The position numbers and the translations under genes were made by a program. DNA of 64,000 nt from positions 62,001 through 126,000 of the forward strand of contig JAKSYS010000048.1 of assembly GCA_022925895.1 (NCBI GenBank), given 5' to 3'. Shown here one piece after another: positions 10,082-21,088 of the stretch (its first letter is position 1; the number at the start of each line of letters is the position of its first letter). Below the pieces are notes generated by a model that saw nothing but the letters and a program-made list of their open reading frames with translations, made no database searches and was not told where the DNA came from. The stretch is from Fragilaria crotonensis (Eukaryota > Bacillariophyta > Fragilariophyceae > Fragilariales > Fragilariaceae).

Positions 10082-11608
10082 ATGCTCTGTTTATTCACGA
10101 TGAGATATTCTCAGGTTATTGCCGCCTTCCTCCTGATGGCATCGGCCGTAGATTCTGTTAAGGTCTTGTCAGCCAGAGAGCATAGTGTGCTCCGAAAAGC
10201 GATGGAGCCAAGCCGTTTCGGCGATGCCGTAGACAAGAAGAAGATATTGAACAATTTGTTTACGAAAGCTACCTTCGTTCGCGGTCGCAACCTCGCGGAC
10301 GCCGACGATTCTTGGGGAGATTTCGGGTTTGATGTTTCTCAGTACTCTGTCAAGTACGCTGGTTGCTCCGTTGTTCAGACTTATAGTGATGATTTGGCGG
10401 AGGACGCCGACGTAGACACTGTTCTCGAAGGCAAGAAGTTTGTTGTCTTCCGGCTTTGCCCCACCCAGTCTTGCAACAAATACTCCGTAACAGGATGCAC
10501 TGAAGGCTACGGAGAATATTTGATTGACTTGAGCGACTATCTTGATGCTGTCAGTGAATTCTACCAGGAGAAGAGTGCTCGTTACTGTGAGTACTGTGCA
10601 CCTTGCTACGAGAGTGGTCGCCGTCATTTAGACGACGCAGATGGCGCTGACGGCGCTGCTGATGGTGCCGATGGTGCAGATGATGCTGACGCAGCCGATG
10701 ATGGAGAAACCTGTGACACCAGTGTTTGCGCTGATTCCAGTACCCTTTGCGTCAAGGCTGAAGAAGAGTTGGATGTTCATGACTTCTTCGACTGCGCTGC
10801 GATTGAGGGCGATGATAATGCTGAGTACTACTTGGCCCCACACTGCTCAAGCGATGCATTCACCGTGACTCTGGGCGTTTACTCCGATGACGAATGCATC
10901 ACCCCTGTTTCTGATATTTCTCTCTCGACAGTGCTTGGCTACGAAATTGATACTTCCGTTCTCTCTACCTACTTCCCTAAGGAGTGCACATCCTGCCTCG
11001 AGAGCGTAAGTCGTCTGTTCTAGACTATTATTCTTTGTGGATTTGACTCTCATCGTTTATTTGCATCACAGGATAATCAGTACGACAACGGCGAAGGCGA
11101 TGCCGACGATGGAGATGAAATCATTGAGCTGTGTGAAAATCTGTACACGGCTAGTGCCAAGTGCAACAAGGGTTTAAGCTCCTACAACGCCTACTCGTAC
11201 CAAAGCAGCAACCAAGCTGAACAAGAAGATACCGTCTGCAACTACATCGAGACGATCCTTGCAGGAACATACAACGAAGAAGGAGAGATTGTCATTGACA
11301 ATAATTGGTACTTTAACACGTCGAACTGGAGGTCTTCGTCCGAATACATCAATCAAATCTCACATGCAAAGAGGTACGCCGCCGAAAACCTTGAGCCATG
11401 GCAAATTGCCCTCCTTGTTATCCTACCAGTTGCGTGCCTCGTCTTGTGGATCTGCTCCTGCTGCCTCCACAGCTCCCTCCGACGCAGAAACATTCCTTGG
11501 AAGCCTCGCCGTACCCGAGACATGACTATGGATGATATCTCCAGGCAGAATTCGGGTATTGTGTTGGGACGATCGTACAGTGGAGGAAAAACGACTCCGT
11601 TGATTTAA
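10082..11608 (+). CDS. Cys-rich type I membrane protein, paralogue B (2 exons)
   Basis: Exons 10082-11005 and 11072-11608 join in phase 0 across a 66-nt intron (GTAAGT...ACAG), giving 486 residues; a second in-frame ATG at 10100 would also leave a good signal peptide. It has YAGCSVVQTYSDDLAED and FVVFRLCP, matching paralogue A, and the same Cys framework and C-terminal membrane helix (IALLVILPVACLVLWICSCC) followed by a basic tail. It differs by a low-complexity insert of Asp/Gly/Ala repeats (about residues 184-203, DADGADGAADGADGADDADA). Its intron is at the same point as intron 1 of paralogue A, while A's second intron is absent. No family name is known to me. Confidence 0.85.
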
Positions 11609-11783
11609 GATTTGCTGCCGGGTTTAAGCTTCCAACAGCATCGTGGAATCTCTTTGGATTCGTTTTTAAAATCGGATGCCTTAACCAGTGAATGTATCCG
11701 TCTGCGTCAGTAGTATATGTATCTATAACTTCTACTTGTGGAGGTAAATTTTGAAACATATTTTAAGCGTCAACTCTACTGTA

Positions 11784-12896
11784 TTATAAAGACAAATCGG
11801 CAGAAATTAAAACGTGATCGCTGGGTTCATGCGCGTTCGGGTAAGGTCCATTCGCAACGTTTCGATGTACAATCGATTTTGTCCTTTCGACCTTCCATTC
11901 TGGAGACAGAAAGATGTAGTCAAGGGTATCAATGAATGGGTCATCTTCCTTAGCACGAGCATTATTGGTAAAGTCTGGCTCTCCACCCTTTTCGGCATAG
12001 GCACTTCTCATGGGGGCTGCGGAAACATACCACTCCATGCCATGCTTTGGTGTAGGATACGACGGGTCGTCTGACTTCAGCGTTCCTGTTGTAAGCATCT
12101 TGTACGTCGGCGAGTCTGGAGTTATGTTCCAGTCGCCAGCCACAATGTATGGCAAACCATCCTTTGAGGCAGCAATGTCCTGCACGTGTTTCGCAGCCAA
12201 TTCCGAGTGAATGGTCATTGTCATGGGCATGAAGAATGCGCATGGCATGTGGTAGTTGCCGACGCAGAATGCCTTGCCCGATTTCTTGTCACGTAACGTA
12301 GTTGTTAGGAGAACATTGTTACGCCTTTCAGACATTGACCAATGGTCCTCCTTCGGTTCTTTCCACAATCCAAGATATTGTAGCGGCTTGGACCAAAATG
12401 GTTTAACATTCGCCAGAACGGACTCGATTAATGTCGGCTTTGGTTTCACTGGCCAACCTCCAATACGCTTGTCACTCAGGCGTGAGATATCGACATCAAG
12501 CGTCTCAAATGCATCTGTTGGGTAGGCAATCGCAATGCCCATGTACCCGTTGAACTTCTTGCCATAATGTCCGGTCACTAAATGGTATCCTTTGTTGGCG
12601 AACCAAACATGAAGCGGGCCGGTCCAGTCATAAGATAATTCTTGCAAACAAACCACGACACTGCAGCTGGATGCTGAAATCTCTTCATCCAACTTCTTTA
12701 AAACGAGAGGGAGGCGGTAGGACGCTTCCAAGTGGGCTGGATCCAATGTTGTATAATACGACGGAGACGCAAGGTGCGAGGAGAGTACGTTGTAGGAAAC
12801 TACTCTTACCGCAAATGCAGGGGTGGAGCGAAACATACTAGCGTCAATGGGTAATAGGAAGAGAACGATACCAATCCAAAGATGGGCGTAGAGCAT
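11784..12896 (-). CDS. Endonuclease/exonuclease/phosphatase (EEP) fold protein with signal anchor
   Basis: 370 residues from ATG 12896 (frame open a little further up but only with a TTG). The N-terminal hydrophobic stretch (LWIGIVLFLLPI) is a signal peptide or anchor. EEP superfamily landmarks appear in order: VVSYNVLS (about 34), VVCLQELS with the metal-binding Glu (about 84), GNYHMPC (about 218), VAGDWNITPDS with Asp/Asn (about 254), IDTLDYIFLS (about 329) and PSDHVLIS with the catalytic Asp-His near the end. The family includes CCR4/nocturnin-like deadenylases, sphingomyelinases and nucleases. A secreted or lumenal location makes a cytosolic deadenylase role less likely. Substrate cannot be read from sequence. 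Confidence 0.85.
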   Translation of the reverse strand: MLYAHLWIGIVLFLLPIDASMFRSTPAFAVRVVSYNVLSSHLASPSYYTTLDPAHLEASYRLPLVLKKLDEEISASSCSVVVCLQELSYDWTGPLHVWFANKGYHLVTGHYGKKFNGYMGIAIAYPTDAFETLDVDISRLSDKRIGGWPVKPKPTLIESVLANVKPFWSKPLQYLGLWKEPKEDHWSMSERRNNVLLTTTLRDKKSGKAFCVGNYHMPCAFFMPMTMTIHSELAAKHVQDIAASKDGLPYIVAGDWNITPDSPTYKMLTTGTLKSDDPSYPTPKHGMEWYVSAAPMRSAYAEKGGEPDFTNNARAKEDDPFIDTLDYIFLSPEWKVERTKSIVHRNVANGPYPNAHEPSDHVLISADLSL

Positions 12897-13953
12897 TGGG
12901 ATGTTCAATTCGGGATGGAATGTCAACAGGTGTTCGGCTTTTTCAGGAGACAGCCAAGGCGATCCCGATCACAGCAAGACAGGACACAACAGAGGACACT
13001 CGAGACGCAGGACGCAGGACGCAGGCAGCGACATGAAAGCACGAAACGAACCATACTGTGAAGGTACAATACTGGTATGCCATACCAGTACGAACCTATA
13101 AGCAGGCTCGTCGTCTGAGCCGGAAACCGGAAAGTTGCCTACATATGACATACGAGTACCGGTTGGTCGTCGGGTGATATTTTAGGTGAAATTGCAATTG
13201 TAGTACATGTACCTGCTGTTAACTATGCAAAAAATTTAGAACACCGATTTTGTTCTCCATAGTATACCCCGTGAATTTGCTCCAGTGATTGTATGATAGT
13301 ACTGTACTCCGAGTACATGGCATGCATATACTGTACCAGTACCAGTCTACTTGTATCGTACTGACGGTAACAGCAGCATGCATGTAGTACGTTGTGGGGG
13401 GTATGTAGAACCAGTACTGAAGTACCGGTAGTTTAGCATTACAACCGCGCTGTGCAGATGATGCTCATGTATCTGCATTTAGAACAGGGCTGGCCTTTAC
13501 GAGTACTCGTTGGAGTACGCACGAGTGCAATCAAGAGGGAGTGCCACGTGGGGGGGATCAAGAATGTCCGATGACTTGTTTTGATAGCGCTATTTGTGAT
13601 GGAATAAACCGTGATCTCATGGGGTCTTGAACCTTGGGATGAAGTTTGAGGGTTGACGTTTGGATCACCACGGCTCCCGTAGAGAGGAGGATTCGACAGT
13701 AGGCGTGAGTCTCGGTAAGGTAGGATTGTATACGAACGTGAAAGGGACTGGAGTAGTACCGGAAGTTACCAAGACCCAAGACGGATCGAAAACTTTCCCG
13801 AACCATGCGGAGAAAGAAGTCATCCGAACTTCGCAGATTTTGATTCGGGAACGACCGAGTGGCGGTCGTTGTGGAGTGGGTACGGAGCACGGAGCACATA
13901 AAATCGAAACGGGGCTGCAATAGAATAGCACAAGCGCACAGTTCAGTTTAACA
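12897..13953. other. Intergenic region with a heptamer tandem repeat and GTAC-rich islands
   Basis: A short tandem repeat of ACGCAGG/GACGCAG lies at about 13004-13026. GTAC-rich words recur at 13060-13110, 13290-13350 and 13385-13530. Open frames on both strands at 13558-14039 overlap each other and the A20 gene's first exon and show no family signal, so I take them as chance. Confidence 0.4.
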
Positions 13954-14790
13954 ATGAGTGACCAAACAACAGCCAACCAACCCGCAGCAGAACCTGTTCT
14001 GTGCAAGATGGGGTGTGGATTCTTTGTAAGTGTAACCAATTCGAATGAGGTTAGCGCTCCTTCAGTCCAGTTTCTGGATGTTATGCGTGCTTCTGGTATC
14101 GTGTCACGTCCGATTGAACGGTAACCGACGCAGACAAAGAGAACATGCCACTCGTCGTTGCGAACAGGTCCTGCATTCGATTATTCGCAAGAGATTGCCT
14201 CAACGAAGATTTATCGGTCATTGAGTCGCTTCCGAGGCTGCTACCGGCACCATGCTCGTTGTCTTGAAATTCGTTGTTTTTCACGGAAGAATTATCCGGC
14301 TCTGCTGTGTGATGACCGCTATTTTTTTCGAAGGCAGCCGCTCTGAAGTCATGCGTTGTGCTTTCGGCGGTGTCACCCCTGTTCTTTTTTCGTGTGCATA
14401 CCCTCAACTCTCTGCTCACCTGTGTTTCTTGTGTTCAAGGGAAATGGTGCTCATGGAGGATGTTGCTCAAAATGTTTTCGAGACATGCAAAAGAAGCAAG
14501 GACTGGATGTAGCGCCTGCGGAACCCGGAAAGTCGGAACCGGAACCAATGGATATTGCTGCTACGGAGCCAGCAATGGAAGTTGATGAACCTCCTCAAGG
14601 TGACGCTGCTGTGGAGGAGCAGTCTATGGTTGATGCGCCTAAGAAGAAAAAGAAGAAGAAGGCATCGTATAAAGCCTTGATGGCTGGTGTGTTGCAGAGT
14701 TCGTCCCCTTCAAGGGACGTAGAGAAGGAGAAGGAAGGACTACGAAAGGTCACAGGGGGAGGCGCTTTCATCAAAGTTGAGAAGATCTAA
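13954..14790 (+). CDS. Small A20-type zinc-finger protein (2 exons)
   Basis: Exons 13954-14025 and 14440-14790 join in phase 0 across a 414-nt GTAAGT...TCAAG intron, giving 140 residues. Splicing rebuilds an A20 finger: LCKMGCGFF is contributed by exon 1 and GNGAHGGCCSKCFRD by exon 2, which supplies the C-x3-C...C-x2-C zinc ligands. A20 fingers bind ubiquitin. In plants and algae they occur in stress-associated (SAP) proteins, usually with a C-terminal AN1 finger. Here no AN1 finger follows; the rest is acidic/Pro-rich (PEPMDIAATEP), a seven-Lys run and a basic C-terminus. The finger is invisible without splicing because neither exon alone holds it. Confidence 0.85.
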
Positions 14791-15703
14791 ACCTGTAGCC
14801 GTCAATTGTTTGCCCGTCCCCGTCACCTGCAATAGAGTTCGCTGTTTCTGGACCTATTTCATTGTATAGAAGAGACTACCGGTAGACCTAATTGCAATTA
14901 TTTCTCGCACTGTCGTTAACGAACACTACGTTTCCGTTGCTAGTCAAGTGCGATAGATGTCACATGGCACATGCGTCTTGCGTTAACAACTTAACTCATC
15001 ATTCCGCGTCGTTGCATCACGACGTTTTTCAGAGACAGTTTGTTGCCAGTCTCTGATTGGAGATAGAATAGAAATCACAACAGCGAACTATGAACTGCTT
15101 TTGTTCTACCGGTAGTTGTTGAACTGACTAGACTAGCGACAGTAAATAGTGAATTTTGTGGAATCGAGAGCTTATGCTATCCATGTCCTAATGCTGTTCA
15201 TAACTGGCGGGTTGCCAGCCGCGGCTAAGACACGCATACGGGTGATTCCCCGATCGTAACGTCCCCCAAACCAGCTCGAAACGAAGTGCGATACCGAGGA
15301 CCAGGGACTTGGGCCCCTGAATTGTACAGCATCATCTTGTGTCGGAAAAGGATGAACAGAACAGCTAATAGATCGAAGGTGAAGTACCCAAATCTGTGTT
15401 GCACCGTTCGGAATGCGCCATCCATTTTGAGTGAATGACAATATGTCCAACAACAGACACTTCATCATGCGCTTGCCTTTGTCGAGGCTTGTATAAACAC
15501 TATCCTCATAACTCAATGTCCTTGTGAGAGTATGACAGCGAAGTACATACCGATGAAATCTGATTCCAAGAGTGCACTTTCTGTCGTGCAATGACCTTGA
15601 TGGGCTACGGAGACAGCGAAGGAGAGAGGAACGCGTCGAAGAGCACTGGAACTCTACAGATGAGCATTACGAGCGTGGCTCTTTTCATCTCCATCTCCTC
15701 ATC
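14791..15703. other. Intergenic region between convergent genes
   Basis: No supported gene. A 139-codon minus-strand open frame (15591-15172) has no recognisable motif or hydrophobic pattern and lies downstream of the SGNH-like gene, where 3' untranslated sequence is expected. Confidence 0.35.
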
Positions 15704-17621
15704 TTAAGGCCGATTGCAAATGACCAATGAAATAATTTTGAAGCTCCGCCCACTGATAAGCTGGATTGTTAGCTCAACCCGAATGCCAGCAGGAAGCTGT
15801 TCCTCTGGATTGAGGAATAGTTCGTGTTGATATGAAACTGAAGTGTTTGATTCATGGAAAGCGTCAAGGGTAAACGATTTCTCCATGATTATCGTTCCCT
15901 CTTTGAGGCCACGAAGTGTAAATAAAGCGCTGGAATCTTCCCATTCGGGACCATACGACTTGAGATAATACACTTTCAACGCTCGAACCTCAGATGGTGT
16001 CGGATCTCTGTAAAGTGTTGTCGTGGCGTTCGGTGCGTTTGCAACATAACCGAGCTTTTGCGACCACCCTCCGAGCGACAACGAAACCGCCGCACCCCAT
16101 CCTTCTGTATTCTGGGTGTACCGCCGCAAGAATTGGGTAATCTGTGGTATATTCCGGACCGATCCCGACGGCGCCGCGACAAAAGCAATGGAGCATGGTT
16201 CCACATGAGTTTCATTGCCATTGCATTGCATGGCTTCAATCTTAGCGTCTTCCGCCCACATGTCCGATATTGTCTGGATCTGCGTATGAGCATTCAGCAC
16301 GGGAGGCGGCACTCTCTCCACCAGGTCGAAAACGTTTGGCGGAAATTGATCTGGAAACAGACTACTCAGCGCGTGATCGTCGTATTCATCATCGCAAAAG
16401 TCGACTGCTGCTGATAAGAACGAAAACGCTGCCGCCCACGTCAGAGCTATGTGACCTGAGAGCCCAAAATGCACCTCAACAGCTCCTCTGGTTGATTCCC
16501 AAGGCCAAGGCGCAGTAAATATTCTCTCCTTTTGGTTAGCATATACGAGACGCCGCGCAACACTTGCATAGCTGATAAACATTGCCCCATACCATTCTGC
16601 CATTTCATGTACGAGCCACCCATTCGTGTTCTCAGCAAGAATGAGATTATGCTGATTCCCAATGTAATCATCAAGATATACTACCAACGGTAGGTGTGAA
16701 CACGGTCGTGACACCTGACAAGCCCTGATAAATCCTTGAGCAGTCTCTCGCAATTTCTCCTGGTATGCAATGTCATATGTGTTGTTCTCATCGCCGGAAT
16801 GTAGGGAGTCATTCGTACTGTAGGCATTGATGACCACGTCAGGACCTTGATCTTTCAGAAACTCATGTGATGGAGGATAGAGCTTGTATTTTAGGATTGT
16901 TGACGACAGACCAGTGGAGGTGCCTCCAACCGACAAATTAGTCACCACAATCACCCCGCGTCCGAAGAATTCGTCACAGAGCTTTTGCAACTGGAATGGC
17001 CAATTGCAACTGTATGAGTTTTTATCAATAGCGCTGTCCGCGATGAAATCAGTGCAGGATCCACGACCCTGGGTTACGGACCCCCAAAACGACAACACTG
17101 AGCGGCCTTGATCCTGGCTTCTTCAACAGAGCGGCATTGATGATCTCGAAAACTTGTTCCACAGCAGCTGGATTCGGCGGGTGCTTATATCCCAACCGAA
17201 GAAAGCGAGTATGCAACAAGGAAAACAGACCCTCTAACCATGGAGGGTATGCCTCGTCTTTGGTGTCGACATCCGACCCGGCAATGTCCGTTCGAGTCGC
17301 ATTAATGATGCGTTCCCTGTGGTCTCGCCAGAGCATCGTGGGAGTCGCACCCTGCGGCAACCATCGACAAATGCCCTGTCGAGGTTCAGGTCCACCAGAT
17401 TCGAAATTCGACAATCGAGGTTCAGGTCGCCCAGCCAGTGAGTCGAGTGGCATCGAGTCATTGACGACCAATGCCGTCACATTCTGCTTGATAATTGTGC
17501 CAAGAACAAGGTCTTTGCTATTGGTTTCTGTCAACATCACAGAAGTCCCAGCGAAATAATATACACAGCATCCCAAGATTATGCCACCTACAAACCCAGA
17601 TCTCGTCCCGCTGGGTGACAT
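15704..17621 (-). pseudogene. SGNH/GDSL hydrolase-like type II membrane protein with a homopolymer frameshift
   Basis: Two minus-strand frames, 17621-17049 and 17098-15704, belong to one gene. The first starts with a membrane anchor (GFVGGIILGCCVYYFAGTSV) and ends at SVVVLG; the second resumes with GSVTQGRGSC. The change is at a run of five G (plus-strand C run, 17081-17085). Shortening the run by one or lengthening it by two would restore an SGNH block I (LG-(G)-SVT). Later blocks are NLSVGGTSTG (block II Gly), NAYSTND (block III) and GLSGHIALTW (block V His). About 640 residues in all. SGNH enzymes are esterases or sugar-modification (for example acyl-) hydrolases; substrate is unknown. Whether the shift is a consensus error or a real mutation is open; the frames on both sides are otherwise intact, which favours an error or a very young mutation. 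Confidence 0.7.
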
Positions 17622-19985
17622 CGTGAATCGTGAGGGTTACGGAGTGGTTTCTGCTGGTTTCTGAGTTCTGAGCTCTGTTCACTCCTGCGACCTGGATGCA
17701 GTTATACCACGCGCATACATATGATACATTCGAATTTGTAGATGTCTTTTTTACCACCTTCATTTTATACTGAAATTCAAGAAACAAAACAAACTTGGCC
17801 CATATTTTTGTTGGACAGTTTTTAGTTTTCAGTTTTTACCCACCTTTGCAAGTGAAACATGACAAACTGGTGATCGAATGACTAGCTAGTAGCCAAAATG
17901 TCAGACTACCATATGTGAAATTCAAAACCAAGGAAAACACTCAATCCACACTGCGCCGATATTTCGACTTCAAAAATGCTGTCACCTGTAACCATCAATT
18001 AAGGAACTGGTGCAACTGGTGGCAACAAGAAATGCTGGTATGTTCCTCAGTAGTACTCCGAGTAATGTCTAAGTCCTACCAGGCATCCATCCCCACCAGA
18101 AGGTGAAATTGCCTAAACCTTTGTGGATGTAGCATTGAATGCATGAAAGCTTGATGACAGGTGCCAAGAAAGGCAGCGCCACAGCTCTGCAAAACTCTTA
18201 GGGATCAGCATGTGTTACGCTTCGCATCAAAATTACTGGTCAAGAAGCATGTTGCCACCACAATTGAAGGCGACTCTAAAGCTGGCCTGCTGACAAGCAT
18301 GGTACTTGTTGCAGACAAATTGTTCATTCATGTAGAATTCAGTGTACCTCATGCAAATGTGATGATGTTTTACGACCACGTGAATGATTCCGTGGAATTG
18401 CTACTAGCTATGTCAGCAAAAGCCTTGGTCAGCTTCGCACGACCAGCGACAGATTGTGCAATGGTGGAACGACATGATAGTGCGCCTCTTGCATCATTGG
18501 AAAGGCTTTGCTTTATCGAGACAAGAACATAAGATGCTTGTACACACCAGTTATGATCCTTTGAATGGGACTCCTGCAAAGCAGGAGCAGGAGCAAAGGC
18601 AGTTTTGAGCAAAAATGTGGTAATGATGAAGCAAGGCTATAGCCAACAACAAAAGAAGCATAATTATGAATGGTACTTTCAGCATTTTTGAACAACTCAC
18701 ATGGTAAACAAAAGGGGCCTCCTTCCAAAAAGCATGATTTCCACACCACCAGTAAACAAAAAGGAGTACCCCTAGGATGCTGTACCAGGGACTATTTTCA
18801 TTACTGACCATCTCCTGGAATGTGCACTTCCCATAGCTTCTTCAAAGGACAGAAGGGTTTAAAGGTACCATTGAGCATACTTGTTTTGTTGTTTAACTCA
18901 TGCTGAAAGCCACATCAACTTGGAGGTAAACATTACCACAAATACGGCTTTCCAGCCCTGACAAGACATTCATTATCACACTGTTCAAAACGAGGAGTAG
19001 CACAATTTGGCCTCTCAGAAGGATGACTTAAAGCAATTTATTTCATCTTGTAGGGCAGTGACTCAACCGAATCTTTGATAAATGTTCCGTGTTATGAAAT
19101 TGAGACAATACTATCGGTGAGAAACCATTCTTAATAATTAAAGGAACTACCGGTACTTGTACTGTATTACTTATACCTAGTAGTCGCAGGTACAGTACAA
19201 GTACCCAATCAGTTACGTAGCCCATGAAACATGACGACATGACGAATGGGGAAGGGGGACATTCAGAACGGGAGGTGCTATGTATCACGATGGGTTTTTT
19301 TCAGTAGGACTCGACAAATGACACCTGACCGCCGATATTGTGACTGAATGAGGTACTAGTGAATGGGAGACGACGGTCAAGACATTTCTAAAGACAGTTT
19401 ATCGACATTTTGCGTTCACGTTAGAATTGATTCCTATGGAATATCTTATATATGAACCATCTCTCACGTCGATATGGAGCATATTCAATCTTGTCTGACC
19501 TGTTGAAACGTGGTATCACCATGTCGATAAACACTTCGGATACGTTGCGCGGTGCGCGATTTTGTCGCCTCCACGAAGTGCTTCATATATATATCAATTG
19601 GTGTTGCGAACATTCCAATTCCCATGGTAGGTATGAAACGAGGTTGTGGGACACATGCCTGTTGACCGACATGTGCACTCAAAACTCAAACCCGCAATTC
19701 GAGCAATTTTCCGCGATAAAGCCCGGATGATGCGATTCAACATTTTATCCGCGACACAGCGACTATTTACCAAGGGTGGCAATGCTTCACGTTCCGTCCT
19801 TCCTTGTATTTGTGTAAGCCATCATTTCTGCGGTACAGTCAGCACGCAAACGCATCCAATAGAAGCCGTGTGCGCTAAGGTTTTCAGAGAAAGGAACACG
19901 CGCCTCGCCTTTCCCTGATTGAAAGAGTAAGGAAGTTATCTCATTCCCGTCGGTCGCACAACTGAGCTGACGCTATTGTCTGCTG
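17622..19985. other. Gene-poor region with decayed sequence
   Basis: No supported gene over 2.3 kb. The plus strand at 18161-18532 is open for 123 codons, without a recognisable motif. The neighbourhood (17900-19000) has the interrupted coding-like texture seen in the decayed transposons at 2-3.7 and 48.6-50.1 kb. GTAC words occur at 19145-19205. The promoter of the interrupted membrane-protein gene should lie just before 19986. Confidence 0.35.
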
Positions 19986-20363
19986 ATGACGACATACAAA
20001 TCGAATGGAGGTTCCGTATGGGCAGCGATAGTATCGTCGGTTTTGCTTCAGATACTTCTTTCTGCCTGTGTATGTTCTTCCCCAGCACAATTCACGGACG
20101 ATTGTCCGTACGACCTCGCGATGGCTGATGTAAATCACGATGGCAAACTTAGCGCCTCAGAGTACGTTCGAGCTGTCAACTGGATTTCCGGGGGAGCCTT
20201 CAGTGACATTTTCTTGATTCCATTTCAAAGCCTGCCGTCGTCGATCAAAGATGCCTTTGAGCATCTTGCATGCAGGTGTCCAGGTGGAACGCTTCGTAGC
20301 TGTTGCGACGGAATGATCGATATTTCTGGAGATACAAAAGGCGTATGCCTCATGATTGAGTCT

Positions 20364-20752
20364 TGTAGGTATACAAGATGTACACTATGTCGGTGACTGT
20401 CGTGTGTGACGTCACCGATGTCGTGATCTATGTACCTTTCATTTATATTTTTCGGTTTCAAACTATTTCAAACTGAAACACACGTTCATCGTTATCCCAC
20501 GATGAACATATGCATTCACTTTCTAATTAGCTCACAATATTTCTAATAACAACATGTATCACATCTATACTACATCACGGCTTTCTATGCCATTACTGCT
20601 ATTCGATCGGTCTACGTTCTAAACACATCGTCGCCTCGCTACTTCTCACCATGTCGCCATGCATCCTCCGTTCATTCACAGTCAGACATTCCCTTTTGAT
20701 ATGCGCGTTCCGTACTTAAGACGGGATGGCCTTTACAAAAGAGGGAATCACA
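20364..20752 (+). repeat. 5' LTR of copia element 1
   Basis: 389 bp, TG...CA ends. It contains a perfect TGACGTCA palindrome (20407-20414) in the presumed U3 part, matching a bZIP/CRE core. Confidence 0.95.
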
Positions 20753-20764
20753 GGTTATGAGCCC
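20753..20764 (+). other. Primer binding site of element 1, complementary to initiator tRNA-Met anticodon arm
   Basis: GGTTATGAGCCC directly follows the LTR. Its complement GGGCTCATAACC is the anticodon arm of a eukaryotic initiator tRNA-Met (anticodon CAT between GGG and CCC stems), not a tRNA 3' end, which would begin TGG. Drosophila copia primes in the same way from a tRNA-Met half cut in the anticodon arm. Confidence 0.7.
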
Positions 20765-21088
20765 AAATGTTTCACACTTCCATGATATATCATGTCATCA
20801 TGTCATATCGAGCTATGATCCAAAACAAGAAAATATCTCTGCCTATCTATCCTCATCTCTATTTACATCATTTCAGCCTTCCATCACTCTTCATCCTTCA
20901 GCGGTCATCTCTCATCGTCTCTTTTCGCTTCCATCCTCCTTCATCCTTCTATCTCTCTACGTCTTCATGGATATCAATTCCTCCGTAGCCAATCCCATAT
21001 ATTTTCGATCCGATTCTTCATCTCTCCACAATTCCGGACTTATCTTCTTTTCATCCTTCATCCTTTATCCCTCTTCCATCTCTTCAAC

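Noticed and set aside
13558-14039. Overlapping minus-strand open frames near the A20 gene start
   Set aside because: They overlap each other and the real exon 1 and show no conserved motif.
15172-15591. 139-codon minus-strand open frame after the SGNH-like gene
   Set aside because: No motif, no hydrophobic pattern, position expected for 3' UTR.
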